From Pseudomonas putida (GTDB lineage Bacteria; Pseudomonadota; Gammaproteobacteria; Pseudomonadales; Pseudomonadaceae), in the NCBI RefSeq assembly GCF_028682455.1, contig NZ_JANHLD010000002.1:558001-622000 (forward strand): DNA of 64,000 nucleotides, in the 5' to 3' direction. Every line of letters starts with the position of its first letter. Within the stretch, counting starts at the first letter, position 1. The notes under the pieces are model-generated. The model ran no database searches, was not told where the DNA came from, and saw only the letters and a list, made by a program, of their open reading frames with translations. Below, piece after piece: positions 8,123-16,292 of the stretch. Both the position numbers and the translations under genes were made by a program.

Positions 8123-9436
8123 ATGAAGCTTGGTGATGTTGACCTGTCCGACTCTGGCGTATTTGAAGGTGGTGTTCCTTATGAGTACTTTGCCTTCTTG
8201 CGAAAAGAACACCCGGTAAGCTGGCAGACCCGTGCGGATGGCAGTGGGTTCTGGTCGGTAACCCGTTATAGAGACATCCAGGAAGTGGAGAACAACGTCG
8301 AAGTATTCAGTTCCGAGACGGGGGTATCGCCTTTGGATGTTCCTGAAGAGGTGTTGGCCGCAACCGTTGGAAAGATGATCATCCTTTCCGACCCGCCTCG
8401 ACACTCCACCTTGCGCAAGCTGATCATGAGCGGCTTCACCCCCAAGGCCATCTCGAAAATCGAGGACCGCATCCGCCAGTTGGCGGTGGAGTCCATCGAT
8501 GCGGTGATCGAGCAAGGTAGGTGTGACTTCCATGACCTGGCCGCTCATATGCCTATTGAAGTAGTCGCCGACCTGCTCGGTGTGCCCGCCGAGGATCGAC
8601 AGAGTCTGTTCGACTGGGCCAATGCCATGTTCGGCGGCGAAGATCCACGCATCTCTAGCGCAGGTGGCATGCACAAGGCGCAACAGGAAATGTTCGCCTA
8701 CGCCATGCAACTTGCCGCCAAGCGTCGCGCCCAACCTACTGAAGACGTGTTCAGCCTTGTGGCCAACGCCCAGCAGGACGGCGAGATGCTGTCCGAGTTC
8801 GATCTGGGTTGCTTCTTCCTGATTCTCGCCACTGCCGGTAACGAGACCACGCGCACCCAAATCCTGCATGGCACATTGCAATTGATCGAGAATCCCGACG
8901 CGATGCAGGCCCTGCGGGAGGACCTCTCGTTGCTGCCCAACGCCATCGAAGAAATGCTGCGCGTTACTACACCAGCGCTGTGCTTTGCACGTAAGGCGAA
9001 GGCTGATTACATACTCGACGGCCATACCATCAAGGCCGGCGACAAGGTAGTGATGTGGTATTGCTCGGGCAATCGGGATGAAACCGTCTTCAGCGATCCG
9101 GACAAATTCGATGTCCGTCGTGCCAATGCTCGCGAGCACCTGGCTTTCGGTCACAAGACCGGTATCCATCGCTGCCTCGGTGCCATGCTGGCGCGCTCCG
9201 AGCTGGTAGCCATGTTCAAGGAGCTCATCACACGCCTACCGGATATCCAGCTGGATGGCGAAGTGCAGCGCCTGCGCTCGAACTTCACCAACGGCATCAA
9301 CAAAATGCCGGTGCGTTTCAGCCCAGGTAAATCGGCAAACGCCGATAACAGCCTGAGCTTCTATGCCTCCAATGCCTCACGTCCACAAACCTGCCCCTTC
9401 ACTGGCGCCACTGCCCAACCGCACTCATCCCACTGA
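8123..9436 (+). CDS. Cytochrome P450 (gene 1), CYP124/125/108-like
   Basis: 437 residues, soluble bacterial class I P450. Substrate region DPPRHSTLRKLI is near residue 91, the I-helix oxygen-activation motif AGNETT is near 237, EEML-R in the K-helix is near 275 and the heme thiolate is C351. The DPPRH..LR and FTP.AI pattern is shared with CYP124, CYP125, CYP142 and CYP108, which hydroxylate terpenoid or steroid side chains. The heme loop reads FGHKTGIHRCLG, two residues longer than the canonical F-x-x-G-x-x-x-C spacing. The C-terminus extends about 30 residues past the usual end and includes TCPFTG. RBS GAGGTG. Co-directional with the DUF3237, TetR and ferredoxin genes. Confidence 0.92.
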   Translation: MKLGDVDLSDSGVFEGGVPYEYFAFLRKEHPVSWQTRADGSGFWSVTRYRDIQEVENNVEVFSSETGVSPLDVPEEVLAATVGKMIILSDPPRHSTLRKLIMSGFTPKAISKIEDRIRQLAVESIDAVIEQGRCDFHDLAAHMPIEVVADLLGVPAEDRQSLFDWANAMFGGEDPRISSAGGMHKAQQEMFAYAMQLAAKRRAQPTEDVFSLVANAQQDGEMLSEFDLGCFFLILATAGNETTRTQILHGTLQLIENPDAMQALREDLSLLPNAIEEMLRVTTPALCFARKAKADYILDGHTIKAGDKVVMWYCSGNRDETVFSDPDKFDVRRANAREHLAFGHKTGIHRCLGAMLARSELVAMFKELITRLPDIQLDGEVQRLRSNFTNGINKMPVRFSPGKSANADNSLSFYASNASRPQTCPFTGATAQPHSSH

Positions 9437-9450
9437 TAAGGACAATTAAA

Positions 9451-9873
9451 ATGAGCATTACCCTTACGCACCTCGCCACTGCCACACTCAAACTGGGTAC
9501 GCCAAACTACCTTCCCAACACACCCCGCGGTACACGCGCCATTGTCGATGTGTTATCGGCGCAGTGGGAAGGCGAACGCCTGAACGCCACCCTCAAGCCA
9601 GTTGCCGCGGCCGACTGGGCTCTGGTAAGTCCTGACGGTACCTTGCACGTCGATGTGCGCTGCACTCTGGAGACCCATGACGGTGCGTTGATCCATGTCA
9701 GTTATACCGGCCGCGCAAGCGTCGGCGCTGATGGCACTTCCCCACTCATGATCACACCGACCTTCGAAACCGGCGATAGCCGCTACGCCTGGCTGAATAA
9801 AGTCCAGGCCGTTGGGCGCGGCGTCAAGGGCGAGAACGATACCCTCGTCTACGACATCTACCAGGCGAATTGA
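9451..9873 (+). CDS. DUF3237 domain protein
   Basis: 140 residues, spanning one DUF3237 beta-barrel domain. The characteristic elements are GTRAIVDVLSAQWEGERL near residue 27, a DGTLHVDVR..LETHDGALIHVSYTGRA stretch in mid-protein and a C-terminal W..VQAVG.G. It has no signal peptide. The biochemical role of the family is not established. Members often sit in gene sets for hydroaromatic or terpenoid degradation, so a lyase, isomerase or accessory role is possible. It starts 15 bp after P450 gene 1 and its stop almost abuts the following TetR gene, so it is certainly in that operon. Confidence 0.8.
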   Translation: MSITLTHLATATLKLGTPNYLPNTPRGTRAIVDVLSAQWEGERLNATLKPVAAADWALVSPDGTLHVDVRCTLETHDGALIHVSYTGRASVGADGTSPLMITPTFETGDSRYAWLNKVQAVGRGVKGENDTLVYDIYQAN

Positions 9874-9878
9874 TCCTT

Positions 9879-10625
9879 ATGCTCCGGCCCCTGCCAAACA
9901 ACACTTCACTCTCTGGCACAGGTAGCGACGCGCGCGGCCTGAAATTGACGCCGCAATTCATCACCGTTGCCACCGACTGTGTTGTCCGGATGGGGCTGGA
10001 CAAAGTGTCTATGGATGATATCGCCCGCGCTACCGGGCTTTCCCGCGCTACCCTGTATCGCCGTTATGGCAGCAAGGAAGGTTTGTTTGCTGCCGTACTC
10101 GATGCCCAGTCACGCCCAATGGAAGCCAAGGCCCAACAGATTCTGACCGGGGCCGACTCGCTACCGGAGCGGATCGCCCAATTCGTCTGTTGGTCGGTCT
10201 TGGAAGTGCCCCGCAATGCGCTGCTCAGGGGCCTGCTCAATAGCGGTGTATCGCGCAGTGGCCTTGAACTTTTCAGTTCGGTATTTCGCGCCAAGATCAG
10301 TCGCATCCTGCTGCCGGTTATCGGCGCCGCCAAAGCCCGCGGAGAACTGCGTGCTGAGCTCGACGTTGATGAAATGATCGAGTGGCTGGTTCGCCAGCTT
10401 CTGCAGATCAAGGCCAGCGATGACTGGACTGCAGAGCGCCTGCGCCATCATTTGGATACTTTCGTGTTACCTGTGCTGATACCTCCCACTGCTGCTCTGC
10501 TGCCATCTTGTGAAGGGGCTGAAGGTGTCGAGTCGCGCCTGGCCAGGCTTGAGGCACGACTTATGGAAGTCCACCAATTGTTGGCACTGTTTCGTCAGGA
10601 AATCACCGGCCACACCCCTCTATAA
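9879..10625 (+). CDS. TetR/AcrR family regulator embedded in P450 operon
   Basis: 248 residues from ATG 9879; a TTG nine bases earlier overlaps the DUF3237 stop and is the alternative start. The N-terminal helix-turn-helix spans about residues 25-70 and contains VSMDDIARATGLSRATLYRRYGSK split over helices 2 and 3. The C-terminal ligand domain is unremarkable. It lies between the DUF3237 and ferredoxin genes, so it is transcribed with the P450 system and could give feedback control. A candidate target is the dyad at 8030-8045 in the divergent P450/reductase promoter. The effector is unknown. Confidence 0.85.
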   Translation: MLRPLPNNTSLSGTGSDARGLKLTPQFITVATDCVVRMGLDKVSMDDIARATGLSRATLYRRYGSKEGLFAAVLDAQSRPMEAKAQQILTGADSLPERIAQFVCWSVLEVPRNALLRGLLNSGVSRSGLELFSSVFRAKISRILLPVIGAAKARGELRAELDVDEMIEWLVRQLLQIKASDDWTAERLRHHLDTFVLPVLIPPTAALLPSCEGAEGVESRLARLEARLMEVHQLLALFRQEITGHTPL

Positions 10626-10644
10626 CAACAACGGACACAAACCG

Positions 10645-10965
10645 ATGCCAAACCTCACATACATCGAAGCCAACGGAACCGCACATACCGTGCAGGCCAA
10701 CGAAGGCACCAATCTGATGGAAATAGCGGTTGCCAATCTGATCCCGGGGATACTGGGCGACTGTGGCGGTAGCTGCAGTTGTGCAACTTGCCACACTTAT
10801 GTCGACCCTGGCTGGATGGCATGCGTACCAGCAGCCACTGATGAGGAGCTTGAAATTCTCGACGGCGCCCTGGACGTGCGGGAGAACAGCCGACTAGCGT
10901 GTCAGGTGTTCATGAGTAATGCCCTGGACGGACTGATAGTGCGGATACCGGAACGTCAGTTCTGA
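10645..10965 (+). CDS. 2Fe-2S ferredoxin (adrenodoxin/putidaredoxin type)
   Basis: 106 residues. Cluster ligands are C40, C46 and C49 in the C-x5-C-x2-C loop and C86 in RLACQV, the adrenodoxin-type arrangement. It carries electrons from the reductase at 6750-7988 to one or both P450s. The start at 10645 is 20 bp after the TetR stop. Together with P450 gene 1 and the reductase it makes a complete three-component class I system. P450 gene 2 has no ferredoxin of its own and probably shares this one. Confidence 0.92.
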   Translation: MPNLTYIEANGTAHTVQANEGTNLMEIAVANLIPGILGDCGGSCSCATCHTYVDPGWMACVPAATDEELEILDGALDVRENSRLACQVFMSNALDGLIVRIPERQF

Positions 10966-11166
10966 GTTGAGTTGGTTATTACGCCACTTTCGCCAACACG
11001 AACGCTGCGATGCGGCCACAGCGTCGCAGCTAACGAGTCAATGTAAGTCGCTCATGGCGGCAGCCGTGTTGTCCGCGGCAGGCGCGCTAGCTCATCGGCA
11101 CGGTAGAGCAAGCCCAGGCGAAATGCAGTGGTTTCAAATTCAGGTTCCTTTCAGCCACGATTACAT

Positions 11167-11193
11167 GGGCCCTCTGCGTCGAGGGCCCTTTTT
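11167..11193 (+). terminator. Rho-independent terminator after ferredoxin gene
   Basis: A perfect 8-bp stem, GGGCCCTC with GAGGGCCC around a 6-base loop, is followed by TTTTT. It ends the rightward P450 operon just before the convergent aldehyde dehydrogenase stop. Confidence 0.85.
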
Positions 11194-12650
11194 CACGCCG
11201 GCATGCTCACCGTTTTCAAACGGATGAACTCGTCCAATCCGGGACGTCCGCCTTCCTTGCCGTAGCCGGACAGGCCTATCCCGCCGAAAGGCGCGCAGGC
11301 CGGAATATTGCGCGTACCGTTGATGTGCACATAGCCGGTCTTCAGCGCCGCAGCCAGGCGGTTGGCACGGCCCAGGTCGTGGGTCTGGATATAGCCGCCC
11401 AAGCCATAGCCGGTGGAGTTGGCCAGGGCGATGGCTTGCTCTTCCGTTTGGAAGCGCTGGATCACCAGCACCGGGCCGAACACTTCCTGCTGCGAGATCT
11501 CACTGGCTGGATCGACGTCGGCGAACACCGTAGGCCGCAGGTAGTAGCCGTTGGCGTACTCGCCACCAAGTCGCTCACCACCCAGCACCAGGCGCCCAGC
11601 ACCACTGCGCTTAGCCCGCTCCACCATGCCGAGGATGCGCGTGCAGGCATCCTCGTTGATTACTGGACCGACAATGGTGTTCGGGTCGAAGGGATCACCC
11701 AGCGGCAGGTGCCCGGCTACCATCCTGACGGCCTCAACCATGGCATCATAGATGCTGTCCTGCACCAGCAACCGGGTCGGCAGCTCGCAACCCTGACCAC
11801 TGAGCAGGCCAACGCTCCAGAATGCTGCCATCTGTGCCACAGCCGCAACGTCCGCATCCTCGAAAACAATATTGGCGGACTTGCCACCCAGCTCCAGCAC
11901 AGCGGGCTTGAGCAGATCGGCACACTGGTGAAGGATCTTGCGTGCCGTCGCCGGGCCGCCTGTAAAGGTCACCTTTTGCACGTGCGGATGACCGATCAAG
12001 GCTTGCGCCGCCTCCGTGGAGCCCGGCAGTACGTTGATCACCCCCGGTGGAATCCCTGCCTGCAGCGCCAACCTGGCGAACAATTGGGCGACAAAGGGTG
12101 TTTGCTCAGCTGGCTTGATCACTACGGTGTTGCCAGCGGCCAGGGCCGGTGCCACCTTCATGCCGAGGGAGATCAGCGGGCCGTTCCAGGTGATGATGAT
12201 GCCGATCACCCCATAAGGCTCAGGCCGGGTGTAGATCAGTTCCTCGGCTGGCGGCATGGATACCACCTGACCATCGATCTTGTCGGCCCAACCGGCGTAG
12301 TAGCGCGTCCATTCCGCCCCCAGACGCGGACCACCAGCTCCGACTGTGATCGGCGTGCCACCTTCGATCGCGGCCAGGCGGATGAACTCGTCGGTATGTG
12401 TGTCGATAAGGTCGGCAAAACGGTTCAATAGTAACGCGCGCTGCGCTCCGGGCAGGCGCCGCCAGACCTCGAAAGCCTGGCTGGCACAGGCCACGGCCTG
12501 ATTGACTTCGGCAGGTCCAGCCAGAGGAATGTTGGCCTGGTGTTCACCAGTAGCCGGGTTGATATGGGCAAACACGCCGCCACTGGCACTGCTCAATTCA
12601 TGCTCGCCAATCAGCAGGCTGCTGGCAGGCGGGGTACGGTCTTGACTCAT
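11193..12650 (-). CDS. NAD-dependent aldehyde dehydrogenase (class 1/2 type)
   Basis: 485 residues, standard length for the classical ALDH family. It has the IITWNGPL Rossmann-entry motif near residue 165, general base E253 in LELGGKS and nucleophile C288 in SGQGCELPTR. The start at 12650 is chosen for its AAGGAG ribosome-binding site; a longer frame would overlap the SDR gene. It resembles geranial and betaine-type aldehyde dehydrogenases and would convert an aldehyde to the free acid. It is second in a two-gene operon with the upstream SDR (22-bp gap), an alcohol-to-acid module divergent from a TetR regulator. Confidence 0.88.
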   Translation of the reverse strand: MSQDRTPPASSLLIGEHELSSASGGVFAHINPATGEHQANIPLAGPAEVNQAVACASQAFEVWRRLPGAQRALLLNRFADLIDTHTDEFIRLAAIEGGTPITVGAGGPRLGAEWTRYYAGWADKIDGQVVSMPPAEELIYTRPEPYGVIGIIITWNGPLISLGMKVAPALAAGNTVVIKPAEQTPFVAQLFARLALQAGIPPGVINVLPGSTEAAQALIGHPHVQKVTFTGGPATARKILHQCADLLKPAVLELGGKSANIVFEDADVAAVAQMAAFWSVGLLSGQGCELPTRLLVQDSIYDAMVEAVRMVAGHLPLGDPFDPNTIVGPVINEDACTRILGMVERAKRSGAGRLVLGGERLGGEYANGYYLRPTVFADVDPASEISQQEVFGPVLVIQRFQTEEQAIALANSTGYGLGGYIQTHDLGRANRLAAALKTGYVHINGTRNIPACAPFGGIGLSGYGKEGGRPGLDEFIRLKTVSMPA

Positions 12651-12672
12651 CTTGCTGATCTCCTTGGCTGGG

Positions 12673-13425
12673 TCAGACGCGAATTTGCTGGCCGTCATCG
12701 ACCGCGATGATCTGCCCGCGCACGTAGCTCGCCGCATCCGACAGCAGGAACAGGCCCACCTGGGCGATCAGGTCCGGCGTAGCCACACGTTCGGTAGGAC
12801 GACCAAGCATCTGTCCCCACTGGGCCATCTGCTCCACGCTCATCAGCGGCTGCATACCCTCAGTGGCAACCGTACCCGGAGCGACAGCATTGACGCGGAT
12901 ATTATCCTTGGCCAACTCGCGCGCCAGATTGATGGTGAGTCCGTTGACCCCCAACTTGGTTAGCGAATACACGCCGGTGGCCTGATAGGCGCCGATCGAA
13001 GACACATTGACGATCGCACCGCCACCACGCCTACGCATCGCAGGCACCGCGGCACGAGCCATCCACAGCTGGCCGTTGAGCATCACCTCGGTGATCTGCC
13101 GGTACTTTTCCACTGGAATATCGATCAGCGACGTGAAGGCAGCCGCCGATAGCAAGCCGGCATTGTTGACCAGGTAATCGACGCCGCCAAAGCGCTCTTC
13201 GGCGGCCCTCACACAGGCCTCGCAAGAAGCCAGGTCGCCCACGTCGGTGCGGACCGCCAGCAACTGCTCTTTGAAACCCAGCTCAGCAGCAGCCCTCTGA
13301 GCCTGATCCTGGTTGATATCGGCGATCACCACGCAGGCGCCCTGCTCCACCAACAAACGAACATACTCGCGCCCCATGCCTTGGGCGCCACCGGTAACGA
13401 TCGCAACCTTGTTGTCGAAACTCAT
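12673..13425 (-). CDS. SDR family alcohol dehydrogenase
   Basis: 250 residues. TGGAQGMG binds the dinucleotide near residue 12, NNAG is near 88, the catalytic S is near 142 and the YSLTK motif begins near 155. D at the end of beta-2 (VIADIN) points to NAD preference. The start at 13425 has GGAGAG upstream. It probably oxidises a secondary or primary alcohol whose carbonyl product, if an aldehyde, is taken by the ALDH that follows. Divergent from the TetR gene at 13682. Confidence 0.85.
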   Translation of the reverse strand: MSFDNKVAIVTGGAQGMGREYVRLLVEQGACVVIADINQDQAQRAAAELGFKEQLLAVRTDVGDLASCEACVRAAEERFGGVDYLVNNAGLLSAAAFTSLIDIPVEKYRQITEVMLNGQLWMARAAVPAMRRRGGGAIVNVSSIGAYQATGVYSLTKLGVNGLTINLARELAKDNIRVNAVAPGTVATEGMQPLMSVEQMAQWGQMLGRPTERVATPDLIAQVGLFLLSDAASYVRGQIIAVDDGQQIRV

Positions 13426-13499
13426 GTGTTTGCTCTCCATCTTGTTGTTGTCACTCGTTAACGCGTCGAGCATGACGGACAGTCGGGCTCGCTACGCCA

Positions 13500-13513
13500 C
13501 ATCTATATAGATG
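13500..13513. promoter_or_regulatory. Perfect palindrome, likely TetR operator
   Basis: CATCTATATAGATG is a perfect 14-bp palindrome in the SDR/TetR divergent region. A related sequence occurs at 8030-8045. It is typical of a TetR-family binding site, and the adjacent regulator at 13682 is the obvious candidate. Confidence 0.6.
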
Positions 13514-13579
13514 ATACGCACGATTAAATTTGAAATACAAACTGCATCTGTAATCGCCGAGCATCTGCGAATAAATATA

Positions 13580-13595
13580 AATCATATGGATGTTT
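13580..13595. promoter_or_regulatory. GntR-type operator candidate upstream of TetR gene
   Basis: AATCATATGGATGTTT matches AATCA-N6-TGATT at 9 of 10 defined positions. It lies in the leader of the TetR/P450 2 unit. Confidence 0.45.
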
Positions 13596-13681
13596 TGTTG
13601 ACGAGCGCCCGGATCATAAATACGATAAAGATTCAGATGCGTGATGTATTTCAAATTCGCAACAACCAAAAGGAGAGTGCC

Positions 13682-14299
13682 TTGGCCAGAATCACCCGAC
13701 AGGAAAGCCAGGACATCACGCGGCAATGTCTGCGCGCCGCGGCGCGCAGCGAGTTTGCCCAGTACGGTATCGCCGGCGCTTCCATCGATCGCATCACCGA
13801 GGCCGCCGGCTACTCACGGGGCGCGTTCTACTCCAACTACTCCAGCAAAAACGACCTGGCCCTGGAACTGATGAGAGAAAACAACTCCCTGGCCATCACC
13901 CAGTGGCGCACGCTGATCGACGAGTCCCTGGACCCCGTCACACTGTTGCAACGCCTGGAACAACAATTCGACCTAGACGCCAGTCAGCGCCAATGGTGGT
14001 TGCTCGCCGTCGAACTGCGCCTGGAGGCCGAACGTTCCCCGGAGTTCGGCGAACGCTTTGAAGCCGTCAATGGCGAGACCATGCAACAGTTGCTGGAGAT
14101 GATTGGTAGCCTGTGCCGCGCCACCGGCTGCGAGGCAAGCGCCGACCCGGACTACATTACCTTCGTCGTCCACACCTTCACCCATGGCCTGCAGTTCGAA
14201 CGCAAAACCACACAGGATCGCTTCAGTAGTCCCGGGAGACTCTTCATCCGCCTGATCTATGACCTGCTCGGTCGCCCCGCAGGCATCGAGCTGTCCTGA
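13682..14299 (+). CDS. TetR/AcrR family regulator (TTG start)
   Basis: 205 residues beginning at TTG 13682, six bases after AGGAG. The frame stays open 57 codons further upstream, but that part reads through the AT-rich operator region and has no family similarity. The helix-turn-helix around residues 15-55 includes GIAGASIDRITEAAGYSRG and FYSNYSSK. It diverges from the SDR/ALDH operon and lies 32 bp before P450 gene 2, so it probably controls both directions through the palindrome at 13500-13513. The ligand is unknown. Confidence 0.82.
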   Translation: MARITRQESQDITRQCLRAAARSEFAQYGIAGASIDRITEAAGYSRGAFYSNYSSKNDLALELMRENNSLAITQWRTLIDESLDPVTLLQRLEQQFDLDASQRQWWLLAVELRLEAERSPEFGERFEAVNGETMQQLLEMIGSLCRATGCEASADPDYITFVVHTFTHGLQFERKTTQDRFSSPGRLFIRLIYDLLGRPAGIELS

Positions 14300-14331
14300 T
14301 ACGCCAGCCAAACAACAAGAGGGACACCACC

Positions 14332-15537
14332 GTGACCATCCCCGCCCATGTACCCGCAGACCGTGTGTTCGACTTCAACATCTACGACTTCGCGATCGAC
14401 GGCGCTGAATACCAAGCTGGCATGCAGCAATTGCTGCATGGCAAGGCCCCGGAGATTTTCTGGACGCCACACAATGGCGGTCATTGGGTGGTAACCCGCT
14501 CCGAACACATCAACGAAGTGCTCAATGATCACCAACACTTTTCTTCCCGGCAGATTGTCGTACCGAAGCCGACGATTGAGCGACCACTACTCAAACCGCT
14601 GCAGGTTGATCCGCCGCAGCACCTTAAGTACCGCAGTCTGCTGGCCGCCGCCCTTTCGCCGAAAGCCGTGGCCAGCCTGACGGAAAGTGCCCGCGTGCTG
14701 GCCATCCAACTTATCGAGGCGTTAAAGCCCCGGGGCGAATGCGAGTTCGTCAGTGAGTTCGCCCAGCACTTGCCCGTCGCCATCTTCATGAACATTGTCG
14801 ATTTGCCTGAACAGGATCGCGGCCTCCTCACTGACCTGGCCGAGATCGTAGTGCGCGAGGAGGACGAGCGGTTACGTGGCGAAGCGCTGATCAAGATTGC
14901 TGGGTATGGCATGCAAAAAGTCTTAGAGCGCCGCGCCAATCCGGGTAATGATCTGCTTAGCTCGATCGCTACCGCCAAGGTGGACGGTGAATTGCTGAAC
15001 GACTACGACCTGACCGGCATGCTCACACTGTTGTTGCTCGCAGGCCTGGACACCGTGGCCTCAATGATGGGCTTCTTCGCCCGCTTCTTTGCCCTCAACC
15101 CAGCGCATCGTCGCCAGTTAATAGAGGACCCAAGCCTGATCAACAACGCTGTGGAAGAGTTGCTGCGCCGCTACCCTATCGCCAACCTGGCCCGCGAGGT
15201 GACCCAGGATGTCGAATACCACGGCATCGACCTAAAGGCCGGCGATATGGTTGTCGTCCCCACCGCCCTCGACGGACTGGACGAACGCCGCTTCGAAGAT
15301 CCGCTGACCGTCAATTTCAACCGCGACAAGCCGATACACGCTACCTTCGGCGGCGGTGTACACCGCTGCATGGGCTCGATACTGGCACGCATCGAACTGC
15401 GCCTGTTCATCGAGGAATGGTTCAAGCGTATTCCTGACTTTGAAATCAAGCCTGGCACCGAAGTGAAGTTCGCGGCGCGCGCGGTCGCCACAATCACCTC
15501 ATTGCCGCTGGTTTGGAGCCCGGTAAATACTGACTAA
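14332..15537 (+). CDS. Cytochrome P450 (gene 2), CYP101/P450cam-like
   Basis: 401 residues from GTG 14332. I-helix AGLDTV is near residue 240, the K-helix EELLRR near 280 and the canonical heme loop FGGGVHRCMG has C346. The C-terminal stretch IEEWFKRIPDFEIKPG...LPLVW closely follows the pattern of P450cam (CYP101). PLQVDPPQHLKYR near residue 87 is also CYP101/CYP111-like. Members hydroxylate monoterpenoids such as camphor or linalool. It is only distantly related to P450 gene 1, so the two should act at different positions or on different intermediates. Electron partners are presumably the ferredoxin and reductase at 10645 and 6750. Confidence 0.92.
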   Translation: MTIPAHVPADRVFDFNIYDFAIDGAEYQAGMQQLLHGKAPEIFWTPHNGGHWVVTRSEHINEVLNDHQHFSSRQIVVPKPTIERPLLKPLQVDPPQHLKYRSLLAAALSPKAVASLTESARVLAIQLIEALKPRGECEFVSEFAQHLPVAIFMNIVDLPEQDRGLLTDLAEIVVREEDERLRGEALIKIAGYGMQKVLERRANPGNDLLSSIATAKVDGELLNDYDLTGMLTLLLLAGLDTVASMMGFFARFFALNPAHRRQLIEDPSLINNAVEELLRRYPIANLAREVTQDVEYHGIDLKAGDMVVVPTALDGLDERRFEDPLTVNFNRDKPIHATFGGGVHRCMGSILARIELRLFIEEWFKRIPDFEIKPGTEVKFAARAVATITSLPLVWSPVNTD

Positions 15538-15567
15538 TTACAGGGATATCTTGGTATCTATTGGCCG

Positions 15568-15594
15568 ATCGCTTGCTCGCTGGGAGCAAGCGAT
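15568..15594. terminator. Strong hairpin between convergent genes
   Basis: ATCGCTTGCTC pairs perfectly with GAGCAAGCGAT around a 5-base loop. There is no T-run. It lies between the P450 2 stop and the convergent lipoprotein stop, so it is a possible bidirectional terminator or mRNA 3' end. Confidence 0.5.
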
Positions 15595-15620
15595 GAGCGC
15601 TCTGTCACCAGGCAACTATC

Positions 15621-16061
15621 TCAGCCCAGCTTGCCGCAGAAAAGTTCGTGCCCCCCATCGGCTGGGCCTCCCCGTACAACCAATGCATAGCCTCCAGCGT
15701 GCAGCGTGTCATATACCACCGGTACGCTCTTGCGAAGATGGATGCCCGGGCCAGGCGAGTAGTACTGTGTGTTTACTGTTTGGTTCAGGTCGTAGACAGG
15801 TTTAGCCCCAAGGCTGCCACAGCTTCCCGAATACACATAAGTGTACAAGCGCGCAGGATAGGACGTTTGAATGGGCACACCACTCACAAACAACCAAAGG
15901 TCCGTTTGACTACCCATCGGGGTCAGAGTGGCTTCAGCGATACGGCCGGGATTACTCGTAGTCGCGTTCAGGGAAACGGAGGTGATCTGCTGCGGTGAAG
16001 TTGCGCATCCGACCATAGATCCGACGGCTACTACCAGCGCTAGCGAAAAAACGATTTTCAT
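15621..16061 (-). CDS. Putative lipoprotein of unknown function
   Basis: 146 residues. Residues 1-19 form a signal peptide ending in a lipobox-like VGSMVGC, so the mature protein should be lipid-anchored at Cys19. The mature part is small, contains two Cys (SGSCGSLGAKP and ELFCGKLG) that could form a disulfide, and is predicted soluble in the periplasm or at the outer membrane. I do not recognise a characterised family; similar hypothetical lipoproteins are common in Pseudomonas. It may simply flank the cluster, as it lacks an operator-like dyad and has its own 5' region. Confidence 0.7.
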   Translation of the reverse strand: MKIVFSLALVVAVGSMVGCATSPQQITSVSLNATTSNPGRIAEATLTPMGSQTDLWLFVSGVPIQTSYPARLYTYVYSGSCGSLGAKPVYDLNQTVNTQYYSPGPGIHLRKSVPVVYDTLHAGGYALVVRGGPADGGHELFCGKLG

Positions 16062-16223
16062 CGTAGACCTCTAGATTCGTAAGGACACATTGAAGTGATC
16101 CCCCTTATGAATTCTAGACGTCCGAGGTAAGCAGGTCGTACTTCGGATAGTCGGTCATGTGCGAAAGTTGATCAGCATTTCGATATCCATCAACCAGCGT
16201 GAAGCTATCTCGGTTATGTGCAC

Positions 16224-16267
16224 AAAAAAGCCGGATATCGGGCAAACCTCTGCACCCGACACCCGGC
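16224..16267 (-). terminator. Terminator downstream of DUF1329 gene
   Basis: On the minus strand a GCCGG...CCGGC stem with an inner CGGG/CCCG pairing is followed by TTTTTT (A-run at 16224-16229 on the plus strand). It closes the DUF1329 gene. Confidence 0.7.
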
Positions 16268-16292
16268 CTGAATTACAACTTTTATGCAGGAG

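Noticed and set aside
8036-9169. A 377-codon minus-strand frame opposite P450 1
   Set aside because: Antisense to a P450 with all motifs; no independent support.
11085-11160. tRNA-like D-arm text (TAGCTCA...GGTAGAGC) followed by a T-arm-like stretch
   Set aside because: No matching acceptor stem or anticodon stem can be drawn, and the T-arm is disrupted, so no tRNA gene is called.
11325-12431. A 368-codon plus-strand frame opposite the aldehyde dehydrogenase
   Set aside because: Antisense shadow of an enzyme with intact active-site residues.
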